Positions 17,842 to 26,508 of a stretch of 64,000 nt of DNA are shown in pieces. The DNA lies in NCBI GenBank assembly GCA_023386815.1, contig JAEWIZ010000028.1:37804-101803 (forward strand), read 5' to 3'. A program made the translations under genes and the position numbers. Under the pieces are notes generated by a model. It did not search any database. It worked only from the letters and a program-made list of their open reading frames with translations, and was not told the DNA's origin. Positions within the stretch are counted from its first letter, which is position 1. Each line of letters starts with the position of its first letter. This stretch comes from Bacillota bacterium. Lineage in GTDB: Bacteria > Bacillota > Clostridia > Lachnospirales > Lachnospiraceae.

Positions 17842-19542
17842 TTACTCCTCTCCCTGGAGTGCATCATATCCGGTTTCACCGGTACGAACCTTAACTACAT
17901 CTTCTACATCATATACAAAGATTTTACCATCACCGATATTGCCAGTATACAAGGCCTTTCTAGCCTCTTCTACAACAAGGTTAACCGGAACCTTACTAAC
18001 TACAATTTCAACCTGTACCTTAGGTAACAGATTCATCTCCAAAGGCACACCACGGTAGTACTCAGTTGAACCCTTTTGAATACCACAGCCTAAAACATTG
18101 GTCACAGTCATACCCGTAACTCCTATGGCATTCATGGCTGTTTTCAAGTCTTCAAACTTGCTTTGTTTTGTAATAATTTCAACCTTTGTTATCTTATGAA
18201 CTCCAGCCCCTTCTTTCGCTACTGATACCCTTGTTACAGGGATAGCTTCTGAAACAGGTTTATCCGAAGAAACCTCAACTTTACCCCCGGCTATCATTTC
18301 CACAGAAGGCATAAAATCTGCATATGCACTGCTCAAACCATGCTCATGGATATCAAGACCAGCAATTTCTTCCTCCTTGGATACTCTAAGACCAACGGTA
18401 TGTTTGATAATCATAAAAATTATAGTCATGGTTACTGCAACCCACGCGATAACGGCTGCAACACCCAGAAGCTGTATCAGGAAGAAGGATATCCCTCCTC
18501 CATAGAATAATCCACCATCGACTGCGAATAAACCTGTTAACAAAGTTCCTAATGCACCACAGATGCCATGAACACCTATCGCACCAACCGGATCATCAAT
18601 TTTTACTACCTTATCAATAAATTCGATTCCAAATACGACAACCACGCCAGCAATAATACCTATCATCGCTGCTCCAAATGGTGATACAAGATCACAGCCT
18701 GCTGTAATGGCTACCAAGCCTGCTAAAGATCCATTCAGTGTCATAGAAACATCAGGCTTTTTATAGCGTATCCAAGTCACACACATAACGGTAATACTAG
18801 CTACAGCTGCCGCCATGTTGGTAGTTACAAAAATACTGCCCATTAATGAAAGCACATCATCCCCCGTTGCTGATACAGTTGATCCGCCGTTAAATCCAAA
18901 CCAGCAGAACCACAGGATGAAAACTCCCAGTGCTCCAAGTGTTAAGCTGTGACCCGGTATAGCCTTTGGTTTCCCCGCTTTATCGTATTTTCCAATTCGA
19001 GGTCCCAATAGTTTAGCTCCGATGAGTGCTGATACACCACCTACCATATGCACTGCCGTGGAACCGGCAAAATCATGGAATCCTAAATCAGCCAACCAGC
19101 CACCACCCCAGATCCAATGACCTGACACCGGATATACAAAGGCACTGATTGCCATACTATATAAACAATATGCTGAAAATTTTGTTCTTTCAGCCATAGC
19201 ACCGGATACAATGGTTGCTGCAGTTGCACAAAATACTGTCTGGAAAATTAGAAAGGCCATGACAGGGATACCACTTGGTGTAACTGAAGAGTAATCACCT
19301 TTTACCATAAAATCTATGCCACCAAAGAGTGCTCCACTTCCTCCAAACATAATACCAAATCCGAATAACCAATAAATCGGGGTTCCTAATGAGAAATCCA
19401 TAAGATTTTTCATAATAATGTTACCTGCATTTTTTGCTCTCGTAAAACCTGTTTCTACCATAGCAAATCCAGCTTGCATAAAAAATACCAGCGCCGCCGC
19501 TACGAGTACCCAAATTGTGTCAACTGATGAAAACATAAACAT
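17842..19542 (-). CDS. amt: Ammonium channel fused to a C-terminal PII domain
   Basis: Residues 1-~400 are a full Amt/Rh channel of about eleven helices, with FFMQAGFAMVETGFTRAKN at the start, the SGHWIWGGGWL gate region and HMVGG and GVHGICG pore-histidine segments. After a linker (about 400-448), residues 450-566 are a PII signal domain. It keeps QKGSTEYYRG, the LPKVQVEIVV strand and TGNIGDGKIFV for nucleotide binding. The T-loop differs from GlnB (RGVPLEMN in place of RGAEY), so the classic uridylylated Tyr is absent. The fusion likely lets ATP/ADP/2-oxoglutarate status gate its own channel. A long hairpin leader precedes it. Confidence 0.95.
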   Translation of the reverse strand: MFMFSSVDTIWVLVAAALVFFMQAGFAMVETGFTRAKNAGNIIMKNLMDFSLGTPIYWLFGFGIMFGGSGALFGGIDFMVKGDYSSVTPSGIPVMAFLIFQTVFCATAATIVSGAMAERTKFSAYCLYSMAISAFVYPVSGHWIWGGGWLADLGFHDFAGSTAVHMVGGVSALIGAKLLGPRIGKYDKAGKPKAIPGHSLTLGALGVFILWFCWFGFNGGSTVSATGDDVLSLMGSIFVTTNMAAAVASITVMCVTWIRYKKPDVSMTLNGSLAGLVAITAGCDLVSPFGAAMIGIIAGVVVVFGIEFIDKVVKIDDPVGAIGVHGICGALGTLLTGLFAVDGGLFYGGGISFFLIQLLGVAAVIAWVAVTMTIIFMIIKHTVGLRVSKEEEIAGLDIHEHGLSSAYADFMPSVEMIAGGKVEVSSDKPVSEAIPVTRVSVAKEGAGVHKITKVEIITKQSKFEDLKTAMNAIGVTGMTVTNVLGCGIQKGSTEYYRGVPLEMNLLPKVQVEIVVSKVPVNLVVEEARKALYTGNIGDGKIFVYDVEDVVKVRTGETGYDALQGEE

Positions 19543-19603
19543 TCCTCCTCAATAATCATTTTTATCATTCAGGGCTATTAACCCTCGACTGAACATTTCC
19601 ATC

Positions 19604-19626
19604 CTAAGATACTAAACTAATCTTAG
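19604..19626 (-). repeat. Hairpin close to the amt ribosome site
   Basis: A perfect 7-bp inverted repeat (CTAAGAT/ATCTTAG) with a nine-base loop lies about 60 bases upstream of the amt ATG, after the last GAGGTCA-type hairpin. Confidence 0.5.
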
Positions 19627-19652
19627 TAGTGAATTACTGACCATACATAACC

Positions 19653-19872
19653 AAAAAGAGGCCAAAATCTTACTGATTCTGACCTCTTCGTCCTCTTTTA
19701 TAATTTTAATCCATTCATTTTACAGTTCTTCTTAGGTTACTTTCCTGACCTCATTGGCTCTAAGGAGCAATAAGAGGTCAAAGCCGTCGCCTTGACCTCA
19801 TTGTCCTTAGGATTATTCAGGATTGTGTTGCTTTTTATAAGAAAACGAGGTCAAAACTTTCGTTTTGACCTC
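19653..19872 (-). promoter_or_regulatory. Leader of amt with homologous GAGGTCA hairpins and terminator
   Basis: On the minus strand, in order of transcription: hairpin 1 (19872-19847), an 11-bp stem GAGGTCAAAAC/GTTTTGACCTC with a GAAA loop; hairpin 2 (19799-19774), stem GAGGTCAA/TTGACCTC; a lone AATGAGGTCA arm (about 19755-19746) without a partner; and hairpin 3 (19688-19653), stem AGAGGTCA/TGGCCTCT followed by five U residues, a likely terminator. All arms share the same heptamer, so alternative pairings between units are possible. This suggests attenuation or protein-directed antitermination of the nitrogen gene. Confidence 0.65.
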
Positions 19873-19927
19873 ATTGTCTTCAAATTTAAATAAAGTATTA
19901 TTATTATTATCAAATACCACCGAACAT

Positions 19928-19933
19928 ATTATA
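19928..19933 (-). promoter_or_regulatory. -10 element for amt leader
   Basis: A perfect TATAAT on the minus strand lies about 55 bases before the first leader hairpin. No good -35 was found, so the promoter may need an activator. Confidence 0.4.
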
Positions 19934-20107
19934 CTGTCAGAAAATATACTCTTTTTAATGTGTTAGTGAGATTATATCATATTAGTTTTTCAATTGCAAG
20001 ATTTATATTGTTAACTTTATTAATCAAAACCTCTTCATTTATATACCAAATCCACCAAAACACTTAACTTTATTAAGCTCGACTTCAATTATAATGCTGC
20101 TTTTGGA

Positions 20108-21151
20108 TTAAAAAATAAACATTGCATCCCCAAAGCTAAAAAAACGATATCGTTCTTTCACCGCTTCCTCATAAGCCGCCATAATATGGTCTCTGCCTGC
20201 TAATGCCGAAACCAACATCATCAATGTTGATTCCGGTAAATGAAAGTTGGTAATTAGAGCATCCAATACCTTAAACTCATAACCTGGATATATGAAGATG
20301 GAAGTATCACCGCTGCCCGCATGTACCATTCCCTGTTCATCCGCAGCAGACTCCACTGTCCTGCAGCTGGTTGTACCGACGCAGATTACCCTGCCTCCGT
20401 TTTTCTTAGTTTTATTAATAATCTCTGCTGCTTCTTCCGATACCTGATAAAATTCCGAATGCATATGATGTTCCAGAACATTCTCCACTTTAACAGGGCG
20501 GAAGGTTCCCAAGCCTACATGCAGGGTGACATTAGCTATGGATATTCCCATAGCTTCTATTTCATCAAGCAATTCCTCGGTAAAATGCAGTCCTGCGGTT
20601 GGAGCTGCAGCAGAACCTTCATGCTTTGCATATACGGTCTGATATCTGTTCTTATCTGTTAGCTCATGAGTAATGTAGGGAGGTAACGGCATCTGTCCCA
20701 ATTGATCTAAGATTTCTTCAAAAATCCCTTCATAGGTGAAGCGAACAACTCGATTTCCTTCCTCCAGAATCTCGATAATTTCTCCAGTCAACAGACCATT
20801 TCCAAAATCAATTCTGGATCCAGGACGTGCTTTTTTTCCTGGCTTCACCAGTGTTTCCCATACATCCTTCTCTATTCTTTTTAGCAGGAGCAGCTCTATC
20901 TTGGCACCATGACCTTCATTACCTTCGTCATGAATCTTTTCTCCTATTAATCTAGCTGGTATCACTTTTGTATTATTAATAACAAGACAATCACCCTGCT
21001 TCAAGTATTGTGTAATATTTCTAAATATCCGGTGCTCTGTCTTCCCGGTTGTTTTATCCAGAAGCAGAAGTCTTGATCCCGAGCGATCCTCAAGGGGATC
21101 CTGGGCAATTAATTCCTCTGGTAAATCATAATAAAAATCCTGTGTTTTCAA
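20108..21151 (-). CDS. queA: S-adenosylmethionine:tRNA ribosyltransferase-isomerase
   Basis: QueA transfers and isomerises the ribosyl part of SAM onto 7-aminomethyl-7-deazaguanine in tRNA, giving epoxyqueuosine. The TTG start at 21151 has a GGAGG site six bases upstream and yields 347 residues beginning KTQDFYYDLPEELIAQ. An ATG seven codons earlier places the site inside the gene. Family marks are DRSGSRLLLLDK, NNTKVIPARL, PTAGLHFTEELL, VTLHVGLGTFRPV and NFHLPESTLMMLVSA. No tgt or queG gene lies in the window. Confidence 0.97.
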   Translation of the reverse strand: MKTQDFYYDLPEELIAQDPLEDRSGSRLLLLDKTTGKTEHRIFRNITQYLKQGDCLVINNTKVIPARLIGEKIHDEGNEGHGAKIELLLLKRIEKDVWETLVKPGKKARPGSRIDFGNGLLTGEIIEILEEGNRVVRFTYEGIFEEILDQLGQMPLPPYITHELTDKNRYQTVYAKHEGSAAAPTAGLHFTEELLDEIEAMGISIANVTLHVGLGTFRPVKVENVLEHHMHSEFYQVSEEAAEIINKTKKNGGRVICVGTTSCRTVESAADEQGMVHAGSGDTSIFIYPGYEFKVLDALITNFHLPESTLMMLVSALAGRDHIMAAYEEAVKERYRFFSFGDAMFIF

Positions 21152-21244
21152 CGGAATCCTCCAAATAAACAATGTTAAACCCCAAGTCTATGCTACGTAG
21201 TGCAGCCATTCTTGGGGTCAATTTTCCCGATCTGTTGTATCATA

Positions 21245-21397
21245 CTAGAAAAGTAAATCTTTTTTCTTCTTTAGTAATCTAGCTCCATTCAAAATCAGTA
21301 GTGTACCTGCAAATGTGCTTGCAACAATCAAAAGGATTCCCAATACAAGATTCCATACACCAACCGACTTCATAGTGTGATAGATTTTTTCCATCAT
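21245..21397 (-). CDS. Small single-pass membrane protein (50 residues)
   Basis: An AAAGGAGG site nine bases before ATG-ATG supports translation of this 50-residue protein. It has a short N-terminal amphipathic part (MMEKIYHTMKSVGVWN), one membrane helix (about 16-38, LVLGILLIVASTFAG) and a basic C-terminal tail (RLLKKKKDLLF). The positive end predicts a cytoplasmic C-terminus. I do not recognise a family. It lies between pyrE and queA on the same strand, and its stop is 93 bases before the queA start. Confidence 0.7.
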   Translation of the reverse strand: MMEKIYHTMKSVGVWNLVLGILLIVASTFAGTLLILNGARLLKKKKDLLF

Positions 21398-21460
21398 TTA
21401 GAATTACCTCCTTTTACGTATGTTTCTGATTTAGACAATTGCAAAAATTATCTAATACTT

Positions 21461-22138
21461 CTATTCTACAACTCCATATTGCTCATAATATGCATCAATT
21501 GCTGCTTTTAATGTATCGTCTATAACAATCTTACCAAGATAGGGTTTATTATACAGATGTTCTACTACTTCCTCCATAGTAACAATTGCAGTTGTGGCAA
21601 TTTTATAATTCTCTTCAATTTCTGATAGAGCACTTTTACTACCCTGTCCCCGTTCCATACGGTCAACCGATACTATGAGTCCAAGTACCTGAACTTTGGC
21701 CTGAGCTGCCAAAATGGGCATTGTTTCTCCGATAGAGGTTCCCGCTGTAGTAACATCTTCAATTATAATTACCTTGTCACCGTCACTGAGCGGAGAGCCA
21801 AGTAAAATACCTGTATCACCATGATCTTTTACTTCCTTGCGGTTTGAGCAGTATTTAATATCCTTCTGATAAAATTCACTGATAGCCATCGTCGTCGCAA
21901 CACTGAGTGGTATTCCCTTGTATGCCGGCCCAAATAATACATCAAAGTCCATGCCGTATTTATCGTTAATTGCTTTGGCATAATACTCACCGAGTTTTCG
22001 TAGCTGTGCTCCAGTACGATAAAATCCTGTATTGACGAAAAAGGGAGTCTTTCTACCACTTTTTGTTGTGAAGTCACCGAATTTCAAAACTCCACAGTCA
22101 ACCATGAATTCTATAAATTCCTTTTTATACTGTTCCAT
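21461..22138 (-). CDS. pyrE: Orotate phosphoribosyltransferase
   Basis: PyrE joins orotate to PRPP, giving OMP. From the ATG at 22138 (GGAG site six bases upstream) it is 225 residues. The PRPP-binding loop is KVIIIEDVTTAGTSIGE, the classic orotate PRTase signature. The N-terminal part has FTTKSGRKTPFFVNTG and LFGPAYKGIPLSVAT for substrate contacts. It lies 158 bases after pyrDB on the same strand and completes the pyrK-pyrDB-pyrE run. Confidence 0.97.
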   Translation of the reverse strand: MEQYKKEFIEFMVDCGVLKFGDFTTKSGRKTPFFVNTGFYRTGAQLRKLGEYYAKAINDKYGMDFDVLFGPAYKGIPLSVATTMAISEFYQKDIKYCSNRKEVKDHGDTGILLGSPLSDGDKVIIIEDVTTAGTSIGETMPILAAQAKVQVLGLIVSVDRMERGQGSKSALSEIEENYKIATTAIVTMEEVVEHLYNKPYLGKIVIDDTLKAAIDAYYEQYGVVE

Positions 22139-22296
22139 TCTCAACTCCATTCCGCTACTAAAAAGCAGCATAATTCATCTGTACTGTTCTATTTAAAATT
22201 CTTTTCTGGAACCACTTATCATTCTTACCTATTTTTTGCAATCATTTATAATATTGTATCACAAAAAATAATTATTCATAGTACTTCACAAAAATT

Positions 22297-23199
22297 TTAT
22301 TTTACGCATCCAATTAGGTCGTTTATGTCATTAATGCCATACTCTTTCATGTATGACTCTATACCATCAATTACATTTGAGGTGGCAGTTGGATTGATAA
22401 AATTTGCAGTTCCAACAGCTACCATAGACGCTCCGGCCATGATAAACTCCAAGGCATCTTCCGCAGTTGCAATTCCTCCCATACCAATGATTGGCAGCTT
22501 TACAGCCTGCGCCACCTGGTAAACCATACGTACGGCAACTGGTTTCACTGCCGGACCGGATAAGCCACCGGTTTTATTTGCAAGCAGGAAGGCTCTGCGG
22601 TGAATATCAATTTTCATACCTGTTAAGGTATTAATGAGAGATAAAGCATCTGCTCCGCCTGCCTCTGCTGCTTTCGCCATTTCTCCTATATCAGTCACAT
22701 TAGGACTAAGTTTCATTATGATTGGCTGCTTTGCTCGCTTTTTCAGTTCAGAAGTAATTTCTTCTACACATCCTGGATCTTGTCCAAAGGCAATACCGCC
22801 TTCCTTTACGTTAGGACAGGATATATTTATTTCAAGCATATCTACATCCTGGTCGCTAAGACGTTCTACTACCTCACAGTATTCCTCCGTTGTTTTACCA
22901 ACGACATTTACAATAATCTTTGTATCATAGGTTCTCAAGAAGGGAATATCCCTATTTATAAATACATCTACTCCGGGATTTTGTAAACCAATTGCATTCA
23001 GCATACCACCATAGCATTCGGCAATCCTGGGCGTAGGATTACCTGGCCAGGGTATACTGGACACGCCTTTCGTAGTTACCGCACCAAGCCTGGATAAATC
23101 CACATATTCGCTGTATTCCATGCCGGACCCGAAGGTTCCTGAGGCTGTTGTCACCGGATTTTTAAAGGTTACTCCCGCTAAAGTTACGCTGGTATTCAT
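22297..23199 (-). CDS. pyrD: Dihydroorotate dehydrogenase B, catalytic subunit
   Basis: This class 1B flavoprotein (300 residues) oxidises dihydroorotate and passes electrons through PyrK to NAD+. It has VTTKGVSSIPWPGNPTPR near the FMN, the catalytic-cysteine loop NISCPNVKEGGIAFGQDPG, and the C-terminal phosphate-binding IIGMGGIATAEDALEFIMAGAS. It overlaps the pyrK stop by four bases, so the two subunits are translationally coupled and likely made in equal amounts. Confidence 0.97.
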   Translation of the reverse strand: MNTSVTLAGVTFKNPVTTASGTFGSGMEYSEYVDLSRLGAVTTKGVSSIPWPGNPTPRIAECYGGMLNAIGLQNPGVDVFINRDIPFLRTYDTKIIVNVVGKTTEEYCEVVERLSDQDVDMLEINISCPNVKEGGIAFGQDPGCVEEITSELKKRAKQPIIMKLSPNVTDIGEMAKAAEAGGADALSLINTLTGMKIDIHRRAFLLANKTGGLSGPAVKPVAVRMVYQVAQAVKLPIIGMGGIATAEDALEFIMAGASMVAVGTANFINPTATSNVIDGIESYMKEYGINDINDLIGCVK

Positions 23200-23963
23200 A
23201 GCTCCACCTCTTCCGCATAAAATACTGGACCATCCTTGCAGATCCGCTTATTTCTAACATTGCTGTGATGATCAATTTCCTTTGTCTTACATATACATCC
23301 AAGACATGCACCAATTCCACATGCCATGCGTTCTTCTAAGGATAATTGTGCCTTTATTCCCTTCTCTGCGGCAAAAGCCTTAACTCCACGTAGCATCGGT
23401 GTGGGGCCGCAGGCAAATATGATATCTGCTTCGAGATGATTCTGTTTTATGGCATCAATTACATTTCCTTTTGTTCCTTTACTTCCATCTTCCGTTGAAA
23501 GAAATACCTTACCATAGGCTTCAAACTCTTCCTCCAAAAATGTGATATCCCGATACCCCAGTACCATCTGCTTTTCACAGTTAAGTTGCTTCGCCAGCTC
23601 CAGCATCGGCGGAATTCCTATACCTCCGCCGATTAATAAAGCTTTCTTTCCCTCTAAGGTAAATCCATTCCCTAACGGGCCCATCGCTTCTATCCATTCG
23701 GCTGCATTCATTCCTGCAAATTCCCTTGTCCCATTACCGAGGATACGATATACTAATCGAACCTTCCCCTGCTCTTTATTAATCTCACAGATACTAATCG
23801 GTCTGGGTAATAGTTTACTTCCATCTCTGGAATATAGGGAAACAAACTGACCTGGCTTTGCATCCCTGGCAATATCAGGTGCATTGAGCCACATACTATA
23901 AACATCCTTGGCTATCTCCATATTTCCAGCTATTTCAGCTTTTCTTTTCATCGCTACTGACAT
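23196..23963 (-). CDS. pyrK: Dihydroorotate dehydrogenase B, electron-transfer subunit
   Basis: PyrK carries FAD and a [2Fe-2S] cluster. The ATG at 23963 (GGAG seven bases upstream) gives 255 residues. The FAD-binding barrel has LPRPISICEI and YRILGNGTREF, the NAD domain KALLIGGGIGIPPMLELA, and the C-terminal cluster loop CGIGACLGCICKT followed by a last cysteine at ICKDGPVF. It couples pyrimidine synthesis to NAD+ reduction. The order pyrK-pyrD-pyrE is typical of Firmicutes. Confidence 0.96.
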   Translation of the reverse strand: MSVAMKRKAEIAGNMEIAKDVYSMWLNAPDIARDAKPGQFVSLYSRDGSKLLPRPISICEINKEQGKVRLVYRILGNGTREFAGMNAAEWIEAMGPLGNGFTLEGKKALLIGGGIGIPPMLELAKQLNCEKQMVLGYRDITFLEEEFEAYGKVFLSTEDGSKGTKGNVIDAIKQNHLEADIIFACGPTPMLRGVKAFAAEKGIKAQLSLEERMACGIGACLGCICKTKEIDHHSNVRNKRICKDGPVFYAEEVEL

Positions 23964-24106
23964 ATCAGCTCTCCTATTGATTAAATTACTTTCTTGCATA
24001 TTCTATCCTAAACTAATGTTTATCACAAGGTAATTTTTTTCTACCTCAAGTAATCTTTTAAAGTCCGCCATTATGTCATCATCGTTGTATTACATGGTAA
24101 ACAGCT

Positions 24107-24511
24107 TTAGCCCTCAATAATCTTCACATGAACCTTGCGAATTCTAGGCCCATCCGATTCCATAAAATAAATTCCCTGCCATGTACCAAGCAGTAATCTA
24201 CCCTCATCAATAATCAGTGTCAAGGAGCAACCTGTTAAGCTTGTCCTGGTATGTACTGCAGAATTTCCACCTATGCGCCTATCGTCATCCTTATCTGGTA
24301 CAATATTATTCATATCCTTAAGGAAATCACGAACTACATCTGGATCATCATTTTCATTTACGGTAATTCCTGCTGTTGTATGAGGGACAAATACCACACA
24401 TATTCCGCTTTTAACGCCACTTTCATTAATTGCTTTATTAATCTCACTTGTGATATTAACCATTGCATTAATCTGGCCTGTCTTTACCCCGAAGGTATAA
24501 ATCTCACTCAT
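24107..24511 (-). CDS. YjbQ/UPF0047 family protein
   Basis: The 134-residue protein has the family signatures HTTAGITVNENDDPDVVRD, with the metal-binding His, and AVHTRTSLTGCSLTLIIDEGRL. The end is GTWQGIYFMESDGPR. Members form trimers and show weak thiamine-phosphate synthase activity in vitro; the true role is unsettled. It precedes pyrK on the same strand with a gap of 143 bases, so co-transcription is possible but not clear. Confidence 0.93.
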   Translation of the reverse strand: MSEIYTFGVKTGQINAMVNITSEINKAINESGVKSGICVVFVPHTTAGITVNENDDPDVVRDFLKDMNNIVPDKDDDRRIGGNSAVHTRTSLTGCSLTLIIDEGRLLLGTWQGIYFMESDGPRIRKVHVKIIEG

Positions 24512-24784
24512 TAAATTCTGCCCCCTTCATCTTTTGTAATTTTTGTTAATCGAAAGCAATAGCAATCGAATTAAATGCCAAGAATTTCCTCTGAATTTCT
24601 TCTTATTTGTCGGTATATGTAGAATTTATTATAAAAGAAGGAGCTGAAAACTTCAAGGAGTACCTATTACTAATTTATAACTTAATTTCATAGGATGTCT
24701 TTTTTTATTAATCATTCATACTTTATTAAGAAAATATTTTGCAGGTAGAAGTAACTACCAATTTTCTCCATGTTTTCGATATTC

Positions 24785-24813
24785 TTGACAGACCGAAGTT
24801 ACTATGTTATATT
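24785..24813 (+). promoter_or_regulatory. Sigma-A promoter of the cyclophilin gene
   Basis: TTGACA (24785-24790) and TATATT (24808-24813) are 17 bases apart. The 374-base region from yjbQ to the cyclophilin gene otherwise shows only a small GGTAG/CTACC hairpin near 24745. Confidence 0.8.
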
Positions 24814-24885
24814 TACCAACAGACTGAACAAATTATACAGTGCATTTTTAGTGATTTTAGTAAATTTTTATTTGAGAGGAAATGA

Positions 24886-25416
24886 ATGAAGATGGCAAAC
24901 ACTAATCCAATCGTTACAATGGAACTCCAAGATGGCGGTGTAATCAAAATTGAACTATACCCTGAAGTAGCTCCAAATACTGTTAATAATTTTATCTCTT
25001 TGGTAAAAAAAGGTTTTTATGATGGTTTGAAATTCCACCGAGTTATTCGTGGCTTCATGATTCAAGGTGGAGATCCTGAGGGTACCGGAATGGGTGGCCC
25101 AAATTATTCTATTAAAGGGGAATTCTCCTATAATAATTTCAAAAACGATCTTAAACATTCTGCCGGAGTGATCTCAATGGCTAGATCTCAACGCCCTGAT
25201 TCTGCCGGTTCCCAGTTCTTCATCATGCATAAGGATTCTCCGCATCTTGATGGCTCCTATGCTGCTTTTGGTAAAGTTACTGAAGGTATGGACTTGGTGA
25301 ATAAAATTGCTGAAACTAAAACTGATTATTCTGACGCACCATTAGAACCTCAGATTATGAAGAAATTAACTGTAGAAACCTTTGGTGTTGAATATAGTGA
25401 ACCTGAAACCGTTTAA
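24886..25416 (+). CDS. Cyclophilin-type peptidyl-prolyl isomerase
   Basis: The protein (176 residues, cytosolic, no signal) has the cyclophilin core: FISLVKKGFYDGLKFHRVIRG with the catalytic Arg, GFMIQGGDPEGTGMGGP, SMARSQRPDSAGSQFFIM and HLDGSYAAFGKV. It speeds cis-trans isomerisation before proline. Start may be 24886 or the ATG two codons later; a GAGAGGA site precedes both. It has its own strong promoter and terminator and interrupts the pyrimidine genes on the other strand. Confidence 0.95.
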   Translation: MKMANTNPIVTMELQDGGVIKIELYPEVAPNTVNNFISLVKKGFYDGLKFHRVIRGFMIQGGDPEGTGMGGPNYSIKGEFSYNNFKNDLKHSAGVISMARSQRPDSAGSQFFIMHKDSPHLDGSYAAFGKVTEGMDLVNKIAETKTDYSDAPLEPQIMKKLTVETFGVEYSEPETV

Positions 25417-25467
25417 GGAAAATGAATCGCTAAAATGATTCCTACTATTCACATTAATATATCATGG

Positions 25468-25496
25468 AAAAGGCTGTTGCATTGCAACAGCCTTTT
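25468..25496. terminator. Bidirectional terminator between cyclophilin gene and pyrF
   Basis: AAAAGGCTGTTGC and GCAACAGCCTTTT form a 13-bp stem with a three-base loop, with A/U runs on both sides. It serves two convergent genes. Confidence 0.92.
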
Positions 25497-25512
25497 ATTA
25501 TATCCATCATGA

Positions 25513-26445
25513 TTATTTCTTAGCAGCCATCCAGGCCTGTCTTAGATCTTCCCTCATATCAATTACTGCCTGCCTTGAAGCATCTGCAAAGCCTTCTGCA
25601 CCATATTTCTCATATCCTTTTGCTTTATAAGCAGCAATGATTGCTCTGGAAGAATTCACAATTGCACCAAGACCATCCTTGTTAAAGTAGGGCACCAGAT
25701 CCTCTGCTTTACCACCTTGAGCACCATAACCAGGTACCAGGATCAGGGTTTTCGGCATAATTTCACGCAGAGTTTTTCCCATCTCCGGATAAGTTGCGCC
25801 AACCACAGCTCCAACATAGCTATATGAATCACCCATATGAAGCTCACCCCACTCGGCAACCTTTTCACCAACTAATTCATATAATGGCCTACCCTGAACC
25901 AGTTGATCCTGGAATTCTCCGCTGGATGGATTTGAAGTCTTCACCAGGATAAATAATCCCTTGTTCTCTTCCTTGCAGACATCAATAAAAGGAATTACAC
26001 CATCGGAGCCTAAGTATGGGTTGATGGTTGCAAAATCTTCGTCAAAGCCACGATAGGTTTTACCTCCAATGGTAACTTTGCCAAGATGGCCTGTAGCATA
26101 TGCCGCAGAAGTAGAACCTATATCACCGCGTTTAATATCACCAATAACAACTAAGCCCTTCTCCTTACAATAATCGAGGGTCTTCTTAAACACCTTAAGA
26201 CCTTCGATACCAAATTGCTCATACATTGCTATCTGAGGCTTAACCGCCGGAATCAAATCATAGGTGGCATCAACAATTCCCTTATTATACTGCCAGATTG
26301 CTTCTGCGACACCCTCTAAATTCTTACCCTTTTCGCGAAATGCCTTTTCAAGAATGTGCTTTGGAACAAAGTCCAACATTGGATCAAGACCTACGACAAT
26401 GGGTGCACTTAGGTTTTCCATCTTTTTAACCAATTTGTTAATCAT
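25513..26445 (-). CDS. pyrF: Orotidine-5'-phosphate decarboxylase
   Basis: PyrF removes CO2 from OMP to give UMP. The 310-residue length and IVVGLDPMLDF start place it in the longer 'subgroup 2' form. The catalytic DxKxxD loop is VIGDIKRGDIGSTSAAYATG. The phosphate-gripping end is LVPGYGAQGGKAED with VNSSRAIIAAY. It follows pyrC by 63 bases on the same strand, so pyrC-pyrF form one unit. Confidence 0.96.
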   Translation of the reverse strand: MINKLVKKMENLSAPIVVGLDPMLDFVPKHILEKAFREKGKNLEGVAEAIWQYNKGIVDATYDLIPAVKPQIAMYEQFGIEGLKVFKKTLDYCKEKGLVVIGDIKRGDIGSTSAAYATGHLGKVTIGGKTYRGFDEDFATINPYLGSDGVIPFIDVCKEENKGLFILVKTSNPSSGEFQDQLVQGRPLYELVGEKVAEWGELHMGDSYSYVGAVVGATYPEMGKTLREIMPKTLILVPGYGAQGGKAEDLVPYFNKDGLGAIVNSSRAIIAAYKAKGYEKYGAEGFADASRQAVIDMREDLRQAWMAAKK

Positions 26446-26508
26446 TTAAATACCATACCTTTCAACTTTGTTTATCTATTCTAAGGTACCACTTTAAGGC
26501 ACCCTGGA

